A stretch of DNA of 64,000 bases from Effrenium voratum (Eukaryota; Sar; Dinophyceae; Suessiales; Symbiodiniaceae). How positions within the stretch are numbered: the first letter of the stretch is position 1; every line of letters starts with the position of its first letter. The stretch covers positions 911,001 through 975,000 of the forward strand of contig CAUJNA010001469.1 in the NCBI GenBank assembly GCA_963377175.1, given 5' to 3'. Under the pieces are notes generated by a model. It saw nothing but the letters and a program-made list of their open reading frames with translations. It had not been told where the DNA came from and ran no database searches. The translations under genes were made by a program, and so were the position numbers. Shown here piece by piece: positions 1 through 11,443 of the stretch.

Positions 1-618
1 GAGAAGGTGCCCAGCTGTTAGGGACATCTTTTTGGGGCGTTGCACAAATGCAAACAGAAGTCGAATCCCGTGTATAACATTCCTTTCTGTGATGATCCCT
101 CACTGATGGTCCTCACTTCCAAACTTCCGGACGTTAAGCTTTGATCCTCTTGTTGCAAGTCCAAAGTCGTTTGGAAGTTCGGAAGCTTTGGGACGACATT
201 GCCTGATCACAGTGGTCTTTGCAGGACTCACCACTGCATCTTTTGTTTCCCGTGAGGTTGGCTTTCGTGGTGGAAAAAGGGTATAAGACATGTTGTTAAA
301 TGAGTACGCGTGTTTTTTGCTTCTGAGTTCCAGGAGTTTATACATGCTTTAGGCAGACCGTTTTAGTCCCAAACCAGCATGCAACACAGACACAGTCTGG
401 TGTTGAGTCCAGTCACCCAGGAAGTGTGTTGCTCGTGTGAAATGATTATTTGACATGAGCATGAGCTACTTTTAGGCTATTTTTAGTTTGTTACTTTATT
501 TTTTGTGGCGCTTTGTACGAAATGAATATCCGGGGTTAGACGAGCGGTATCAGTACTCCTAAGTTCCTGACCACTCAGCTAACTCCAAAAGCATCTATAA
601 ATCTATAAGCTCATGCAG

Positions 619-3600
619 GGAGCCAGCGCGACGGTTGAAACACGTGAATCGTGGGCTTAGGAGACAAGTGACCATAACACTTACACATCTGTGTGTCTCT
701 TTGGGGGACCCCCTCACCCCCCCCCCCCCCCTTTGGCTGGTTTTAAACGGATGCTAAAGGAAATCGTTGCCAATCTGGGGTTCCTTGTATTTTTCGAGAC
801 ACATTCAAATGGGCAAGCCGCCCCAATCTGTATTTGAAGCTTGCGGGCTGAGGTTTGCAGTCGCCAGCACGTGGCTAGTCAGAGGACCCGTTAAGGGGAT
901 TCTAACAAACGGGTTCCTATGGTTTGCGCAGGACGCTCGCTTGTAGCACCTGAAGAACCCGTGTGTGAGAACCCATTCAACTAATTGGTCAGTGCTTCCA
1001 TGTAATACTATAGTCACTATAGGTAGGGTTTCTTCCTAGGTTTTGCCCATGGATAGTTTCCTGTGGTCGGCAATCCTTTGTTCGGCGAAACGCTTCGAAC
1101 TGTGCCGGTGATCCGTTTTAGGAACCCTCAAAACTCTCTAGTCGCTAGGCTGAACCGCAACGCGACGATGCGCCAAGCGCAGTATCGGTTCCTGGCTGAG
1201 CTGGGCAAGGCACGCGGGCACGCGGGCACGCGGGCACGCGCGCCTTGTGGCTTTGTCTCAGGTCAAGAGGTGTCCAGACAAACGGTCAACATATTCTTTG
1301 TGATTTTGGAGTGAGACCGGGAGCAAGAGAGTGTCAATCTGAAACCCAGGGGACATGTCAAAAGCAAGAAAATAGAGATTTGCACAAAAAACAATTTCAT
1401 GGCAAGAGGAAATCGTAGTTTGCCGTTGGGATTTGCAGATTCATTGGTTTCCAGGCTGTTCCAGGGCAAAAACAGCAATAACACCGTGATTTGCCCTTGG
1501 GATCTGCAGATCTCTTGGTTTCGAGGGTTGCTCACAATTTGCTTGCTTTTTGTTTCACAGTTGTTGCGTGTGTTTATGCCCCGCAATGTTGCTTGTTTTT
1601 TCATTTGCAGATGTATTTCTGGTCTCTGGTTTGCTTATTTGTTGCTTTTTCAGCACCCATCTTTTTCCCTAACATCGGGAAGTTGTTTGCTTGTTTTTAA
1701 TCTCCCCCATTTTCCTGGTCACAATTATCTCTGTTCCTTGCTTTTTACCTCACCAAAGACATAATTTGTAACTTTCCAATGGCTAGAATCGCAAGTCTTA
1801 AGTTAGGGACGAAGATGAGCGGTTTCACAGTTGAACAACTTTTAAAATAACCCTTGTGTGTGTGTGTGTTGACACGTGTAAGCTCACCTCGTTATCCACA
1901 GTGAAATGGGTCTTCCTGCCTGTCATTTCTTGCATTCGTCCCTCGCATTCCCGTTTTTCCTTTGGGACTTTTTGGTTGCGTTTGCGCAGACTCTGAACCC
2001 ACTCATCCACTTCAAATTGACATGGAAGCGTAAAAGGGTGGAGTCCTGGTGATTTGGTTTGCCTCCCCGTGTGTTGGAGGTCCTTCCACACTCTCCGGCA
2101 ACGACGGCCGGTAGAGGGCGGAGGGACAGGCTCACGGACGGATGGATGGTGTGGTATGGCGTGGTATGGATTCTCCCAAAAAGTTTAAGTCCAGAAACTC
2201 AGGGTGTGAGTATATGGCCGTAGAGGTGATTTTTGGTCTCCCTTTGAAAGGCAGCAACTGGCGGCAGGGTCCAAAACCAGGCCATCCCTTTGACTCCCCC
2301 CGATCCTCAAAAGGAGATTAAAATGGCCAAGGTGTCATTTTCCAGTGGCACATCGGGCACTATGAAGAAGCAAGTGCCTGTGCTACTGATAACTTTATGA
2401 GCAGTCTGCAAGGGAGTAACCCGCAATGGGTTGTGAGTGCCTCCATGACTCAGCTGTAGGAAAGTCGCCATTTCTCTCTCACTCTCTCTCTCTCTCTCTC
2501 TGGGAAGAGTGATTACATAGAAATGCGCATACGGAATGGTTTCAGGCCCCCGAACAAGGAGGAAAGAAGAATGGCGGTCCTCTAAATTTAGGTGACACAC
2601 CCATATTTCTTGTTTACTCCATAGTACGGGTAGGGTTGGTATTCCCCCCAAGTTCCAAGGGAGTCTTTGCTTCGGGCACTATTGTTGTTTTCTCGCGAGG
2701 CCTACGAGCAGCAAGCCATCAAGATGCATCGCGGCCGTGTTGACGAAATTGACCGCGGATACAGGTGGTGAAGTTCCTGACGGTTTTCCTTGTAACCCCA
2801 CACAAAAAAGGCGCCCTCAAGAGAATGGCACCCAAAGCAACCTGCTTCTACCTTAAGTTAAATCAAATGTGGGTTCATCAACTTGGTTGAGGGTGGGAAA
2901 GGGTGGTTGCCCACTTCTCTTCCCCCGTGGAGTAGTTCTTGGGAATCCTCTTGCTCCTAATTCAGCAGGTTGACTCTGGGGTTGACTCCGGTTTTCGTTG
3001 TTTTTTGTCGGAGTACCCTTGGGGTTGATTACAGCCAGAGCAAACTCTGGGGAACCTCAAGGATGTAACTTCATGAATGCTAACCACGGATGAATCAACC
3101 CCAGTTTATTAACAGGTGTCCCTGGGTGTAGTGGGGAAGCATCAGTTTTGCGGGCACACCCCCCTATTAAATTGGACGAGTTGTTTAACCCGGGTCAGCA
3201 TTACCCATGACGGATCTGGGCGAATGACGAACCGACGTCACGTGAAGGGGCGGTGCGACCTCACTCACAGTGAGTGAGATTTCTTGTATAACTTGCCCTG
3301 GAGGCTCAAAGTTGTTTTGCGGCCCTGTGCATGCAATGTTGGCTGATGGAATGCTACAGTGACATGGGAAACATGTCTAGAGAGTTATCCGCGGACAGTG
3401 CGTGCCTCGCCAAAGCGCTTGCTGGGCTTTTCTTGTAGCTTTCCTTGCCTTGCCCTCCCACCAGCAGTGCATCAGTTGAGTCGGCCTTGTGACAGGATAG
3501 ACTTTCAAAGAGGATTTGAGGAGTTCCATTGGTGTGCGGCTCATGGTGATCAACTGGATCCAGGCGACAGCTTTCTTCACTAGTTCATACACTTGTAAGT

Positions 3601-6600
3601 GTTTGGGAAGATCATGTTAGCGATGTCAGCCGAACTGGATGGACTTGTCTGACCAATCCACGTGGGAGTTAATTCCTGCCTTTTACCCGCCACCTGCAGC
3701 CACAAAAGCTGCCACAACAACACAAACATGGAACAGAGGCCAGTGGGTTAGATGTGAGCTACCCATTTCAAGTATTTCAGGACTGCTGCGTGATCTTAAC
3801 AGACTCGGGGATTCACCGCAAATCCAAGGCATGAGATGCGGCAAAGCTACTATAGGCTGGGCACGGTTAGGCAGTCCTTCACCTGACAGACTGCCCAAAG
3901 GAGCAAACCGTTGGCTCACCGAACAACCTCATGAAGGTCCTTTAGGAGGGGTTCCCTCATTTTCCGGCTTGGGACCTACACTCATTTGGGTAGGGAGATC
4001 TTCAAAATGTGTTTTTTCCTGTTATTTTCTCTGCAATCAACCCAAAAAGGGTACAATCCAAAACAGGCCACCCATTTGGCCACAATCAGGGGAATGCAAT
4101 TGCTGACTTGCCAAGAAGTTTTCTTTGAAGGGGTTCCCTTTGTGACCGACTTCCTTTGAGGCTTCCTTTGGAGGGGACCCGGCGCTGATTGTTGCAGCAC
4201 CTCTTGCCCAATGCCGCAAGCAGCTGTCACAACCCTGGATTCCACTCAAATTCTGCGACTCTTAAGTGCTGGACTGTTGGTTTGGAGACGGCATGGAGGA
4301 GACCATCCCAAATCCCCGCGAAACAAAGGAGAGAACCACGCTTTCCTATGTACTCCTGGCAAAGAAGTGATACTGTCCGTGGCTTATGCGATGTGTTCAG
4401 GTCACGGCACCTCGTGCACTGGAACTTTCAAATGCCCCACTGCCCCACTTTGTAGAATCTCCCAAGTGACTCATAAGACCTTGTCCGGCCACTAATGCTC
4501 ACCCACAATGAATATCATCCCACTTATTATGAAGGGGTGTCCCCTTTCTGCCAGGGGGGCCGCCTGATTGATAAGTGGGGGGTGTATTAATCAGGGGTCA
4601 ATACTAGGCATAGTAGCCTCGGTTTGGATTGGCGGGGCCCCGACCATAGCAAAGTCGGGAGGCCTCATTGCCCTCTAAAAGGAGCTCTGGGTAAACTGAG
4701 GGAAGCCACCCTCACAAGGCTTGGGGCGTGCCTTTAGTGCCTTCAGGGAGATCGACCACCTCCGGGACCAGCTGGGGATCAAAGCGAGGAATCCCAGCTT
4801 CGACATGAAGGCGCGGCCATGCACCGGACCAAGAAACGGCCATGCACCTCCAAGGCGATGCGAAGTGATCGGGGAGATAGCGAAATGGGTGTGTCATGGT
4901 GTGTCTGCTGTTGAGGGTACCACCTTTTGGTTGGTTAGGAAACCAAAAGGACACCTGCCATTACTTGGGTCCCCCGAAAAAATGACCCGCCCAAATGCTG
5001 GTTGATTTTGATTGAGGGGGTGGCCCCTTTGAGTGGAGAGTGGGGGGGCAGACCACTTTTGGAGGGGACCACCCCTTTGTCAATAGGACAGGTTTATTAA
5101 TATGGGGTCAACCTTTATTATATGGCAACCAGAACCGTCAAAAGTGGGGATGGGCGGGCTATGCCCTGTTCAACCCTTATTAGGCGTTTATCCTGGGCCT
5201 AGCATAGGCAAATGGGGAGCCTGCCGTCAAAAAAAGACACACCCATACACAGATAGGGAAGTCCTTGGCCTATCCCTCTCCGCCTGTTTGTTCTTGTTGT
5301 TTAGAGGCCCCTCCCGCTATTTCCCCGTCTCAGTTGCCCAGTGGCCGCCCGTTTTCCTTTTCTTTTTTGGATTTTTCCGTTGGTATCAGGTGCCGTTCTA
5401 CCGCATAAGATCCTAACGTCTGGGTTCCGTAAAGGATGCATCCCGAACACAACCTGATTTACAAGGAGATCCTCTAGACCTTATACGGCAAAGTGTTCTG
5501 ATTTCATGTGTTTTATGTGTTTGCGGACCAAATGTACCCATTACATAAGCTTATCAAGGCTATGTGAATTGGTGGGTTCAGGGCCCACTCATACGGGTGG
5601 CTCCGAACGGGTTCCGCTTGTGTTCTACTGTCACTGCTTGCATGCCAAAACGAAAGCAAGCCTGACCCCAAATTAAGGGTCCCAACTTAAGACTCAATTT
5701 GGTGAAAGCTCACGTCCCTCGACGAGATGCAAACCTCGGACCTCACTTGCCCCAAAGAAAACGAGTGTTGGTTTGACTGTTTGCCCAGATCTGGGCTACA
5801 CAGAAAGTGCATTCAGATTTTGGTTCATACGTAGTCTACCCGAAACCTTAATCAATTACCCACTAATTCTGACTGAAATATAGGAATCCAATCAGCAAAG
5901 GCGTCCCAAATGGCCATGGGTTCATATATGGGGTGCGTACAATCAGCCTTTGACTTAAAAAAGCGGAAGAGACCTGAGAGTGTGACCCAAAACAGCAATT
6001 CCACTCAGGAAGTTAGTTGAACCCTGTGGTGGACATCAGGATGGGGATCTATGTCCACCAACCAGTTTCGGGGCCGTTCCCAACCAAGAGAATTACAGGA
6101 TTCTAGCTTGTTTTCCCCTTGAAGGGTGATTTGAACCATCACCTCTTGGTTGCCAATTCAAAGTGAATTTCCTTTTGGGATGTTTAAACCATTAAAAACA
6201 AAAAAGGAAACTGTGTGTATCAAAAAGGAATAGGAAAGCCCAAAAATGGATTTCGGTTGTCCTTGTGGCTGCCCTTTAAAGCCACCAAGGGTGCGCCCTC
6301 AAAAAGCCAAAATGGGCGCACCGAAATTCGAGCTCTTTGGGCAGGAGGTGCAGTTCTTCGATGCCAAGGCGTACAGGTCGCACCTGCGACATTCGAAGTT
6401 CCCCAACAAATGTGGCGGTTGCCTGGGGTGCCCAAAAGGTTTCCTTCTTTGTTGCTTTTTGTTCTTCTCCGTTTTTGCCTGTTTTTTCCCATGTTTTTTC
6501 CGCGGGGGGGGGACCATGACGAAAACAAATCAGGGGGCTCTGAAGAAGTTCCAAGACCGAAGGAAACACATGTGTGTAGCAGGATCCATTTGTTTGAACC

Positions 6601-9600
6601 CATTTGGGGTCACCCAAACAACCAGGGCGGCCCTTGTTCCCACTACGTAGAGGTTTGCGCCCAAATGGCAGGGGTGGGTTCTCAAAGCTCACTTGGATCT
6701 TGGTCCGATGCTGAGCTGAGTGACGCTCAGTTTTCTCCATAGTAGACGGATGGCAAGAGCACCAGGTTTGATGAAAATGCCCCTTGGTTGCCCAACGAAA
6801 GCTTTGGGGGTCTCTGCCCGCATCAGCTCTAGCTGTGGGGTGGTTCGGAGCAGCTTTTCAGGGGTTCTGGAGGTTGCTGTCAGGGATACCCCGGCGTGGT
6901 GGTTTGGGCGAGTCAAGATTTACGATCCAGTTTTGGACTGGAACTGGCCACTTTCCTGCAAACTGCACGGAACCCCCCAAAAGTGCCCCAGCTTTCTTTT
7001 GGCATGTGCTTTTTTGTTCGGGTTCTATGACTTCTGTAGGAGTACAAACTCCACGACGGTTTTGTGGAGCTCAGCCAAGGTTGTGCGTCTCAGAGAGAAG
7101 CCCCGAATATGGCACGAATTCCTTTTTTTTCAGATTCCCTGCTAATTCGGGGTTTCCATTGGTGGTTGGCTTCTTGTTTGAAGGCTTACAACAGGCTTGT
7201 TGTAGCCCAACTCATCAGAGGGCAAACCCCTTGGATCGCCTCAAGCGCACTTTGATTCTTGGGAGTTGACAAATGTCCCAACCTGACATGATTCCCCCAA
7301 CTAGGAGTTGTTGGGAAGTTTCGTTTCCCTTTTTTCACACTCTGAGTTCCGCTAGTTTTTGGACGGGGACCAATGCACGCAGAAAGTGAGTTGTGTGGAG
7401 TCTTTTGAAAGAACTCACACCCCGTTCAAGGTGCTATGAGGCATGCAGGTGTTCTTCTTTCAACAAGGAGTGTGACACATAGATTATTCATGGTTGTCTG
7501 AGGGGTTTCGTGACACATCAGCAAGTAGCAAGTGTTTGGACATGTTTGGCCAATCCATTCAGGGTGTCTAATCAGGTTGGCCAAGATAGTAAGCTGTTGG
7601 CAACTCACGTTACAACACGGACTAGTGTGCCAACTTTCCTCAAAATCCAACCTCCGGCCACGCGTAGGCCGCTCAGCTGGAAAGAGCTTGCAGATTTGCT
7701 GCTGGTGCAGCGTGCCTTTGCTTCATGTGAGCAGCGCCCAACAAGCATTTGGAAATCATTGCGACAATGTTAGCGGAACGACAGATGTGAGTGCATGGAC
7801 TCAGCAGATGTGAGTGCATGGACTCAGCAGAACACGTTATTAATTTGGCGCGGGAGCTTGGCTACTTATATAGTAGCTCTAAGAGTCCTTTGGTACGCGA
7901 GGAAGTACTTCAACCCCTTGTATCCCCCAAACAATTCTTCAAAGGGTACTTGGACCCTTTGGTAAGGTATCGCGAACACGATACGGGGGCAAGAAATGGG
8001 ATATCGTTGGAGTTTGTTTTGTTATGCATGTTTCGAGGTTCACTCAATCTGGGCCAGCATCAAACTCTGATTCGTGATCCAGGGGCAGAAGGTGAGGTAA
8101 TTTTATTCTTGCGGGGCCGGGCAAAAAGGGCGCAGGGTAGCTCAACGAATCGGAACTAATCAAAGGGCGCCGAGCCCTTTTTCATGCCCTTTCAAGATGC
8201 TCGTGAACTGTAAGAGCGCCGAAGCAAGAAGGCCCAACCTCTAAGGCAATAAGGCAAGGCTTCTGTTGACCTATGGGTTTGAAGCTCACTCATACAATGA
8301 GTGCGCTTCTTGCACTAACATCGTGGTTTTGGGATATGAGGGAGCTCGGGAAATTCCTACAAGAACCACGGTGGGGATGTTTCATGTTTTAGGAAGACTT
8401 GTTATCCTTCCTGAAGCCAGGGAAGGTTCTCAAAATAGAGGGCCAGTTTTTGGGTCGGAGTTTCATAAACAAACACCCATCGGGGTGTGTCTTTTTTATG
8501 GGGACCCCTAAAATGTGGGTTTGCCTTTTGGTTTCCTTTGTAAAATCAAGAAACAATGGTACCAACTCCAAAAACAGACAGACCCATACCCTGTCCCCAA
8601 AAAGTCGATCCCAAGGATTTGTCGGATCCCTTAGGCATCGAAGCCAACGGGGGCGAGCGGACCGTGGAGCTGGTGCCGGTGAGGGCTTCTTGAATCAAAT
8701 CCCAGTGGATCCCCAGCAAGCCAACCTTTTTCCAGGGTCCTCATATTTTTGGTGTCTTAGAACTCCCCCCCCAAGTGCTCGTTGTTTGTATTTGGTGCTG
8801 TATTTGTGTGAGCGTGTTGGTGTGATTGTGTGTTTGGAGTGTTTGGGTGCAGCGTGTGTGCGTGCGTGCGCGTGTTTTTGAGTACCCTTTTTCTGGGTGT
8901 TTTCATGGGACATCAAACCCAAAGGAAAACCAACATGCTTAAGATCTCCCCTCGATAGAACCATGGCAGTTCCCGAAAATGAAGGGCCTACGCATCTCAA
9001 AGACCATTCAACTTCTCCATGTCCGATTTCAGTTCTCCGCGAATCAACAGATGTGGGCGACAGGACAACGACCGGTTTCCCAGGGCAGATTTTTATGGAA
9101 CCCCAAAACAGGGTTCCGCAACAGGAGATTCAATTGAAATTATTGTGCTTGTTGGGTTTCATACTTTTCTCTTCTTTTTTCTTCGGGAACCCCCCCAAAT
9201 GCTGGTGTTCCAATTGGTTTCCCTAAACCAACCAAAACAGAGGTACCATCACCCAAAAAAAGACGAGCCTCCCACGCCAACTTGCGTTGCTGGCCTTGTT
9301 TGACTGCGGCGGGGTCTATTCGCCTTTTAAACCTCAAAGCCTGGAACCGAACCGCGAGCCGAGGTCCTGTGCCGTGATTGCCGGAACAAGTTTGCCTCAG
9401 AAGTGCCAGATTTGCCGCAGGCGGGGGGTGGGGGGAGTTGATCAAATTGTAACAAGAAGATAAAACGAGCTGAGCTCGCTAGATATCCGGTTGGGGTTTT
9501 ATGTTAATATATTGCACCTGGAGACTTAAGCCCAGTTCCGATCCCTGAATTCAAGTCTACCTTAGGAGGCTTAGGAGAAATCAATAGAATCGGAGGGCAT

Positions 9601-9826
9601 GGGCCCGAAACGCAGAGAAGGTTCCCCTTGCGGCAGAAGGTCACCACCCCCCAAAGCCAGCTTTTGGAAAAAGCGGTTACCCCCTCAAGCCGTTGAGACA
9701 CCACTGCGACTTGACTCCCATGCCCCGGGCCCCTTGCAGCCGCAGGATGCCGAGTCCCAGGTGACGCCGGACATGATCCTAACGGAACTTCCGCCCGAGG
9801 ACCCGATAGTGTTCCCCCGTATATAG
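619..9826 (+). CDS. Multi-exon hypothetical protein, probably coiled-coil, 5' partial
   Basis: I assembled this gene from nine short exons whose phases agree: 619-660, 1149-1209, 2700-2764, 4747-4810, 6345-6376, 7668-7728, 8616-8678, 9364-9420 and 9746-9826 (TAG stop). Every acceptor is AG|G. Donors are GA, GC, GT, GC, GT, GA, GT and GC in order. The first half is rich in charged residues and looks helical (for example LNRNATMRQAQYRFLAELGK, then AYEQQAIKMHRGRVDEIDR, then EIDHLRDQLGIKARNPSFDM). It resembles a coiled coil and has no recognisable catalytic motif. The tail holds a CRDC motif (exon 9364) and an acidic, proline-containing C-terminus. The family is not recognised. No start codon is visible, so the 5' end probably lies upstream of the window. 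Exons 6345 and 7668 are the weakest. The introns hold repeats of families A, D and F. Exon order and phase are seen; the gene itself is inference. Confidence 0.45.
1285..1800 (+). mobile_element. Family F long repeat, diverged copy
   Basis: About 515 bp aligns by eye with 59600-60460: GTGATTTTGGAGTGAG near the start, AAGCAAGAAAATAGAGATTT, GATCTGCAGATCTCTTGGTT, CGAGGGTTGCTCACAATTTG, and TTTCCAATGGCTAG at the end. Open frames through it are by-products of its composition. Confidence 0.5.
2474..2501 (+). repeat. CT microsatellite
   Basis: About twelve CT units in an intron of the first gene. Confidence 0.55.
3076..3208 (+). mobile_element. Family D element
   Basis: From AATGCTAACCACGGATGAAT (followed by CAACCCCAG) to CCCGGGTCAGCATT. 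It shares the internal GTGTCCCTGGGTGTAGTG with the 38346 copy. Confidence 0.45.
4887..4992 (+). mobile_element. Family A inverted-repeat element
   Basis: A 106 bp element begins GGGTGTGTC and ends GACCCGCCC, with the family core (GAGGGTACC, then GGAAACCAAAAGGA, then GGGTCCCCC). No coding capacity; MITE-like. Confidence 0.55.
7782..7828 (+). repeat. 23 bp tandem duplication
   Basis: CAGATGTGAGTGCATGGACT plus CAG occurs twice in direct succession. Confidence 0.7.
8482..8587 (-). mobile_element. Family A inverted-repeat element (opposite orientation)
   Basis: The element begins GGGGTGTGTC and ends GACAGACCC. The core reads GGGGACCCC, then CCTTTTGGTTTCC, then GGTACCAAC, the reverse complement of the 4887 copy's order. 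Confidence 0.55.
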
Positions 9827-9931
9827 ACAGGCTCCCAGGCTGAGACGAAAGTTTCGGCCGCTGGCTTTATTTGGGCATAGTTTCGTTCACCAACGGCTGC
9901 ATTTCTGCAGCGAGCCTGGCCCAAAAATGCC
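9827..9931 (+). promoter_or_regulatory. Short intergenic spacer with candidate trans-splice acceptor
   Basis: About 105 bp separates the TAG of the upstream gene from the ATG at 9932. A pyrimidine-rich stretch ends in CTGCAG at 9905-9910, 21 bp before the ATG. Dinoflagellate messages are trans-spliced to a leader at such AG sites, so this is a reasonable acceptor for the downstream gene. No TATA or TTTT box is evident. The same frame as the downstream gene is open through this spacer except for TAG codons at 9824 and 9878. Confidence 0.3.
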
Positions 9932-11113
9932 ATGTCGCAATGCCGAGCGTTTGCTTGTCACTGCAGGTGGTTTGGCGCAACAAAGACACAGGGGTATTTT
10001 CAGTTGCTGACTCGTCGTGTTGCTGTCATCCCGATGTGTAGCCTGGAGTCAAGATTCCAGGATGTAGAATTGGGAGCAACTGCGGCTGCTTATGCTGGCT
10101 GCAAGCTTGCTGCGCTCACGCCATCCATGCGCGGGTACATGCTCGAAACAGTAGCAAGGGGGTTCTTGCAGCAGCTTGAGCCGAACTCGATCATCTTAAA
10201 TTCTATTCCAGGGGAGAGATGTGACGGCTCCAGGCGCGGACTGAAACAGGCAGAGTACGACTGGCTTCACGACGGAAGGAGAGTCCAATGCAAATCATCT
10301 CAGTTGTGCTGGAATGTTCGCCTCCGCAGATGGCAGGCATGCTTTCGACACATTAAGCCTGGCTTGTGTGACGAGCTGGTGTTGGTGCTCTACGTTCCTG
10401 GTCGGCTTCATTTCTTGCGGCAGGAATTTCAGAGTGGTTCATCTTCTGTAGGTCCATCAAAGACCCTTAGTGCCCCGGCAGGTTTGGAAGATATCAGTGA
10501 TGCAACGTCTCATGTCAAGTTGAAAATCCTGGAGGATTTGACGTGCAGGTTTCTCGGCATGTTAGACATTTGCGACCAGCTGGTTGGGCAAGCACTTGAT
10601 GTGCACACTCAGCGCCTTAAAGTTGAACTTGAAATTGAAGCATTTCGCAATCACCCACTTGGAGAGGTCTGGCACAACTCACCCCCCACGCGTGGCATCA
10701 TGATCCAACGCATGGTGCAGGAAGTTGACTCCTTGCTGCATCCTGGCGCTACCCAGGTCGAAGGAACAGCGTACAAGTCGCCGTTTGACTGGTGCCGCAG
10801 CGGGCTGCGTGTGGAGTGCAAACATGGTAGAATTGCGTGGGGGCGGAACCAGTGGTTGTGCAACTTCGCGTGGGTCAAACAAACCAGCTTCGACTTGCTT
10901 TATTTGGCAATAGACACTCCATCTGGACTGCAGATTCTGCAGTTTGGTGGAACAAAGTTCGTGAGGTCAACAGGTACACGTGAGGAAGCAGCCGGCAAGC
11001 AAATAAGAATTTCAGGCCCTCTTGGAGTGAGGTGCTGGTCGGAGTCTGTGAATGCCATGACAAAGAAACTTGTGGCAGCCGGCAGCACTCACGTGGCAAC
11101 TGTAGAGTGGTAA
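9932..11113 (+). CDS. Intronless protein with two tandem PD-(D/E)XK nuclease-like domains
   Basis: This 393-codon uninterrupted frame is by far the longest convincing one in the window and has no introns, unlike its neighbours. The protein repeats one module twice. Module 1 spans residues about 62-165, with a helix carrying E72, then Y109-D110, V118-Q119-C120-K121, a beta-rich segment and DELVLVLYVPGRLHF. Module 2 spans about 252-340, with E264, F285-D286, V294-E295-C296-K297 and DLLYLAIDTPSGLQI. D-x8-(Q/E)-C-K matches the D...(D/E)-x-K core of the PD-(D/E)XK nuclease superfamily. The Q in module 1 occurs in some active members but may weaken metal binding. A C-terminal SGPLGVRCW segment follows. 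From memory, dinoflagellate genomes carry many related genes with this module; I could not check this. The start is the first ATG after an in-frame TAG at 9878. No signal peptide is seen. DNA cleavage or repair, or a mobile-element role, is inference. Confidence 0.75.
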   Translation: MSQCRAFACHCRWFGATKTQGYFQLLTRRVAVIPMCSLESRFQDVELGATAAAYAGCKLAALTPSMRGYMLETVARGFLQQLEPNSIILNSIPGERCDGSRRGLKQAEYDWLHDGRRVQCKSSQLCWNVRLRRWQACFRHIKPGLCDELVLVLYVPGRLHFLRQEFQSGSSSVGPSKTLSAPAGLEDISDATSHVKLKILEDLTCRFLGMLDICDQLVGQALDVHTQRLKVELEIEAFRNHPLGEVWHNSPPTRGIMIQRMVQEVDSLLHPGATQVEGTAYKSPFDWCRSGLRVECKHGRIAWGRNQWLCNFAWVKQTSFDLLYLAIDTPSGLQILQFGGTKFVRSTGTREEAAGKQIRISGPLGVRCWSESVNAMTKKLVAAGSTHVATVEW

Positions 11114-11443
11114 GCTTGCGGAAACTCGACTCTCTCCAGAAGACCCTTCGCGCATACGGTTTATCAATCGAAATAATCAAAGCAAAGCTGGCCGCTGGCT
11201 GCTTAGATTTTCTGGATGGCCACATTCGACTGTTGGCCAAGTTTGGGGATCGACGTGGCGGACAGCTCCAGGAAGGCTAATCAAGCGCTGGGGTTCAAGG
11301 CATGGAAGCTGACAGAAGGAAGGTCCCTTCAGGGAAGAAGCCCGTCTTCCAAGAGCGCCCCTCGGTTTCCATTGCGGATTGGAGCACTGAAAGGGCTTTC
11401 GGGTGCAAGCTAGTGACACCGGACTGGCGAAGGGCAAATTGAG
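11103..11443 (+). pseudogene. Coding-like tail after the nuclease-like gene (alternate frame, one stop)
   Basis: After the stop at 11113 a second + frame stays protein-like. A leucine-rich helical segment (LRKLDSLQKTLRAYGLSIEI and on) runs to a TAA at 11278-11280. In the same frame a second segment begins at Met 11302 (MEADRRKVPSGKKPVFQERP and on) and ends with TGA at 11441-11443. This could be a decayed 3' extension of the nuclease-like gene after a -1 frameshift. Alternatively, a GTAAGC donor at 11109 could splice the last codons away. It may also be chance. No homology is recognised. Confidence 0.3.

Noticed and set aside
3639..4106. 155-codon + frame
   Set aside because: It runs through family A and B repeat sequence and shows no domain, start context or splice partner.
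6276..6740. Minus-strand 154-codon frame, and a Cys-x2-Cys pair in another minus frame
   Set aside because: Three overlapping frames look plausible here; only the + reading joins neighbouring exons in phase, and even that is kept at low confidence.
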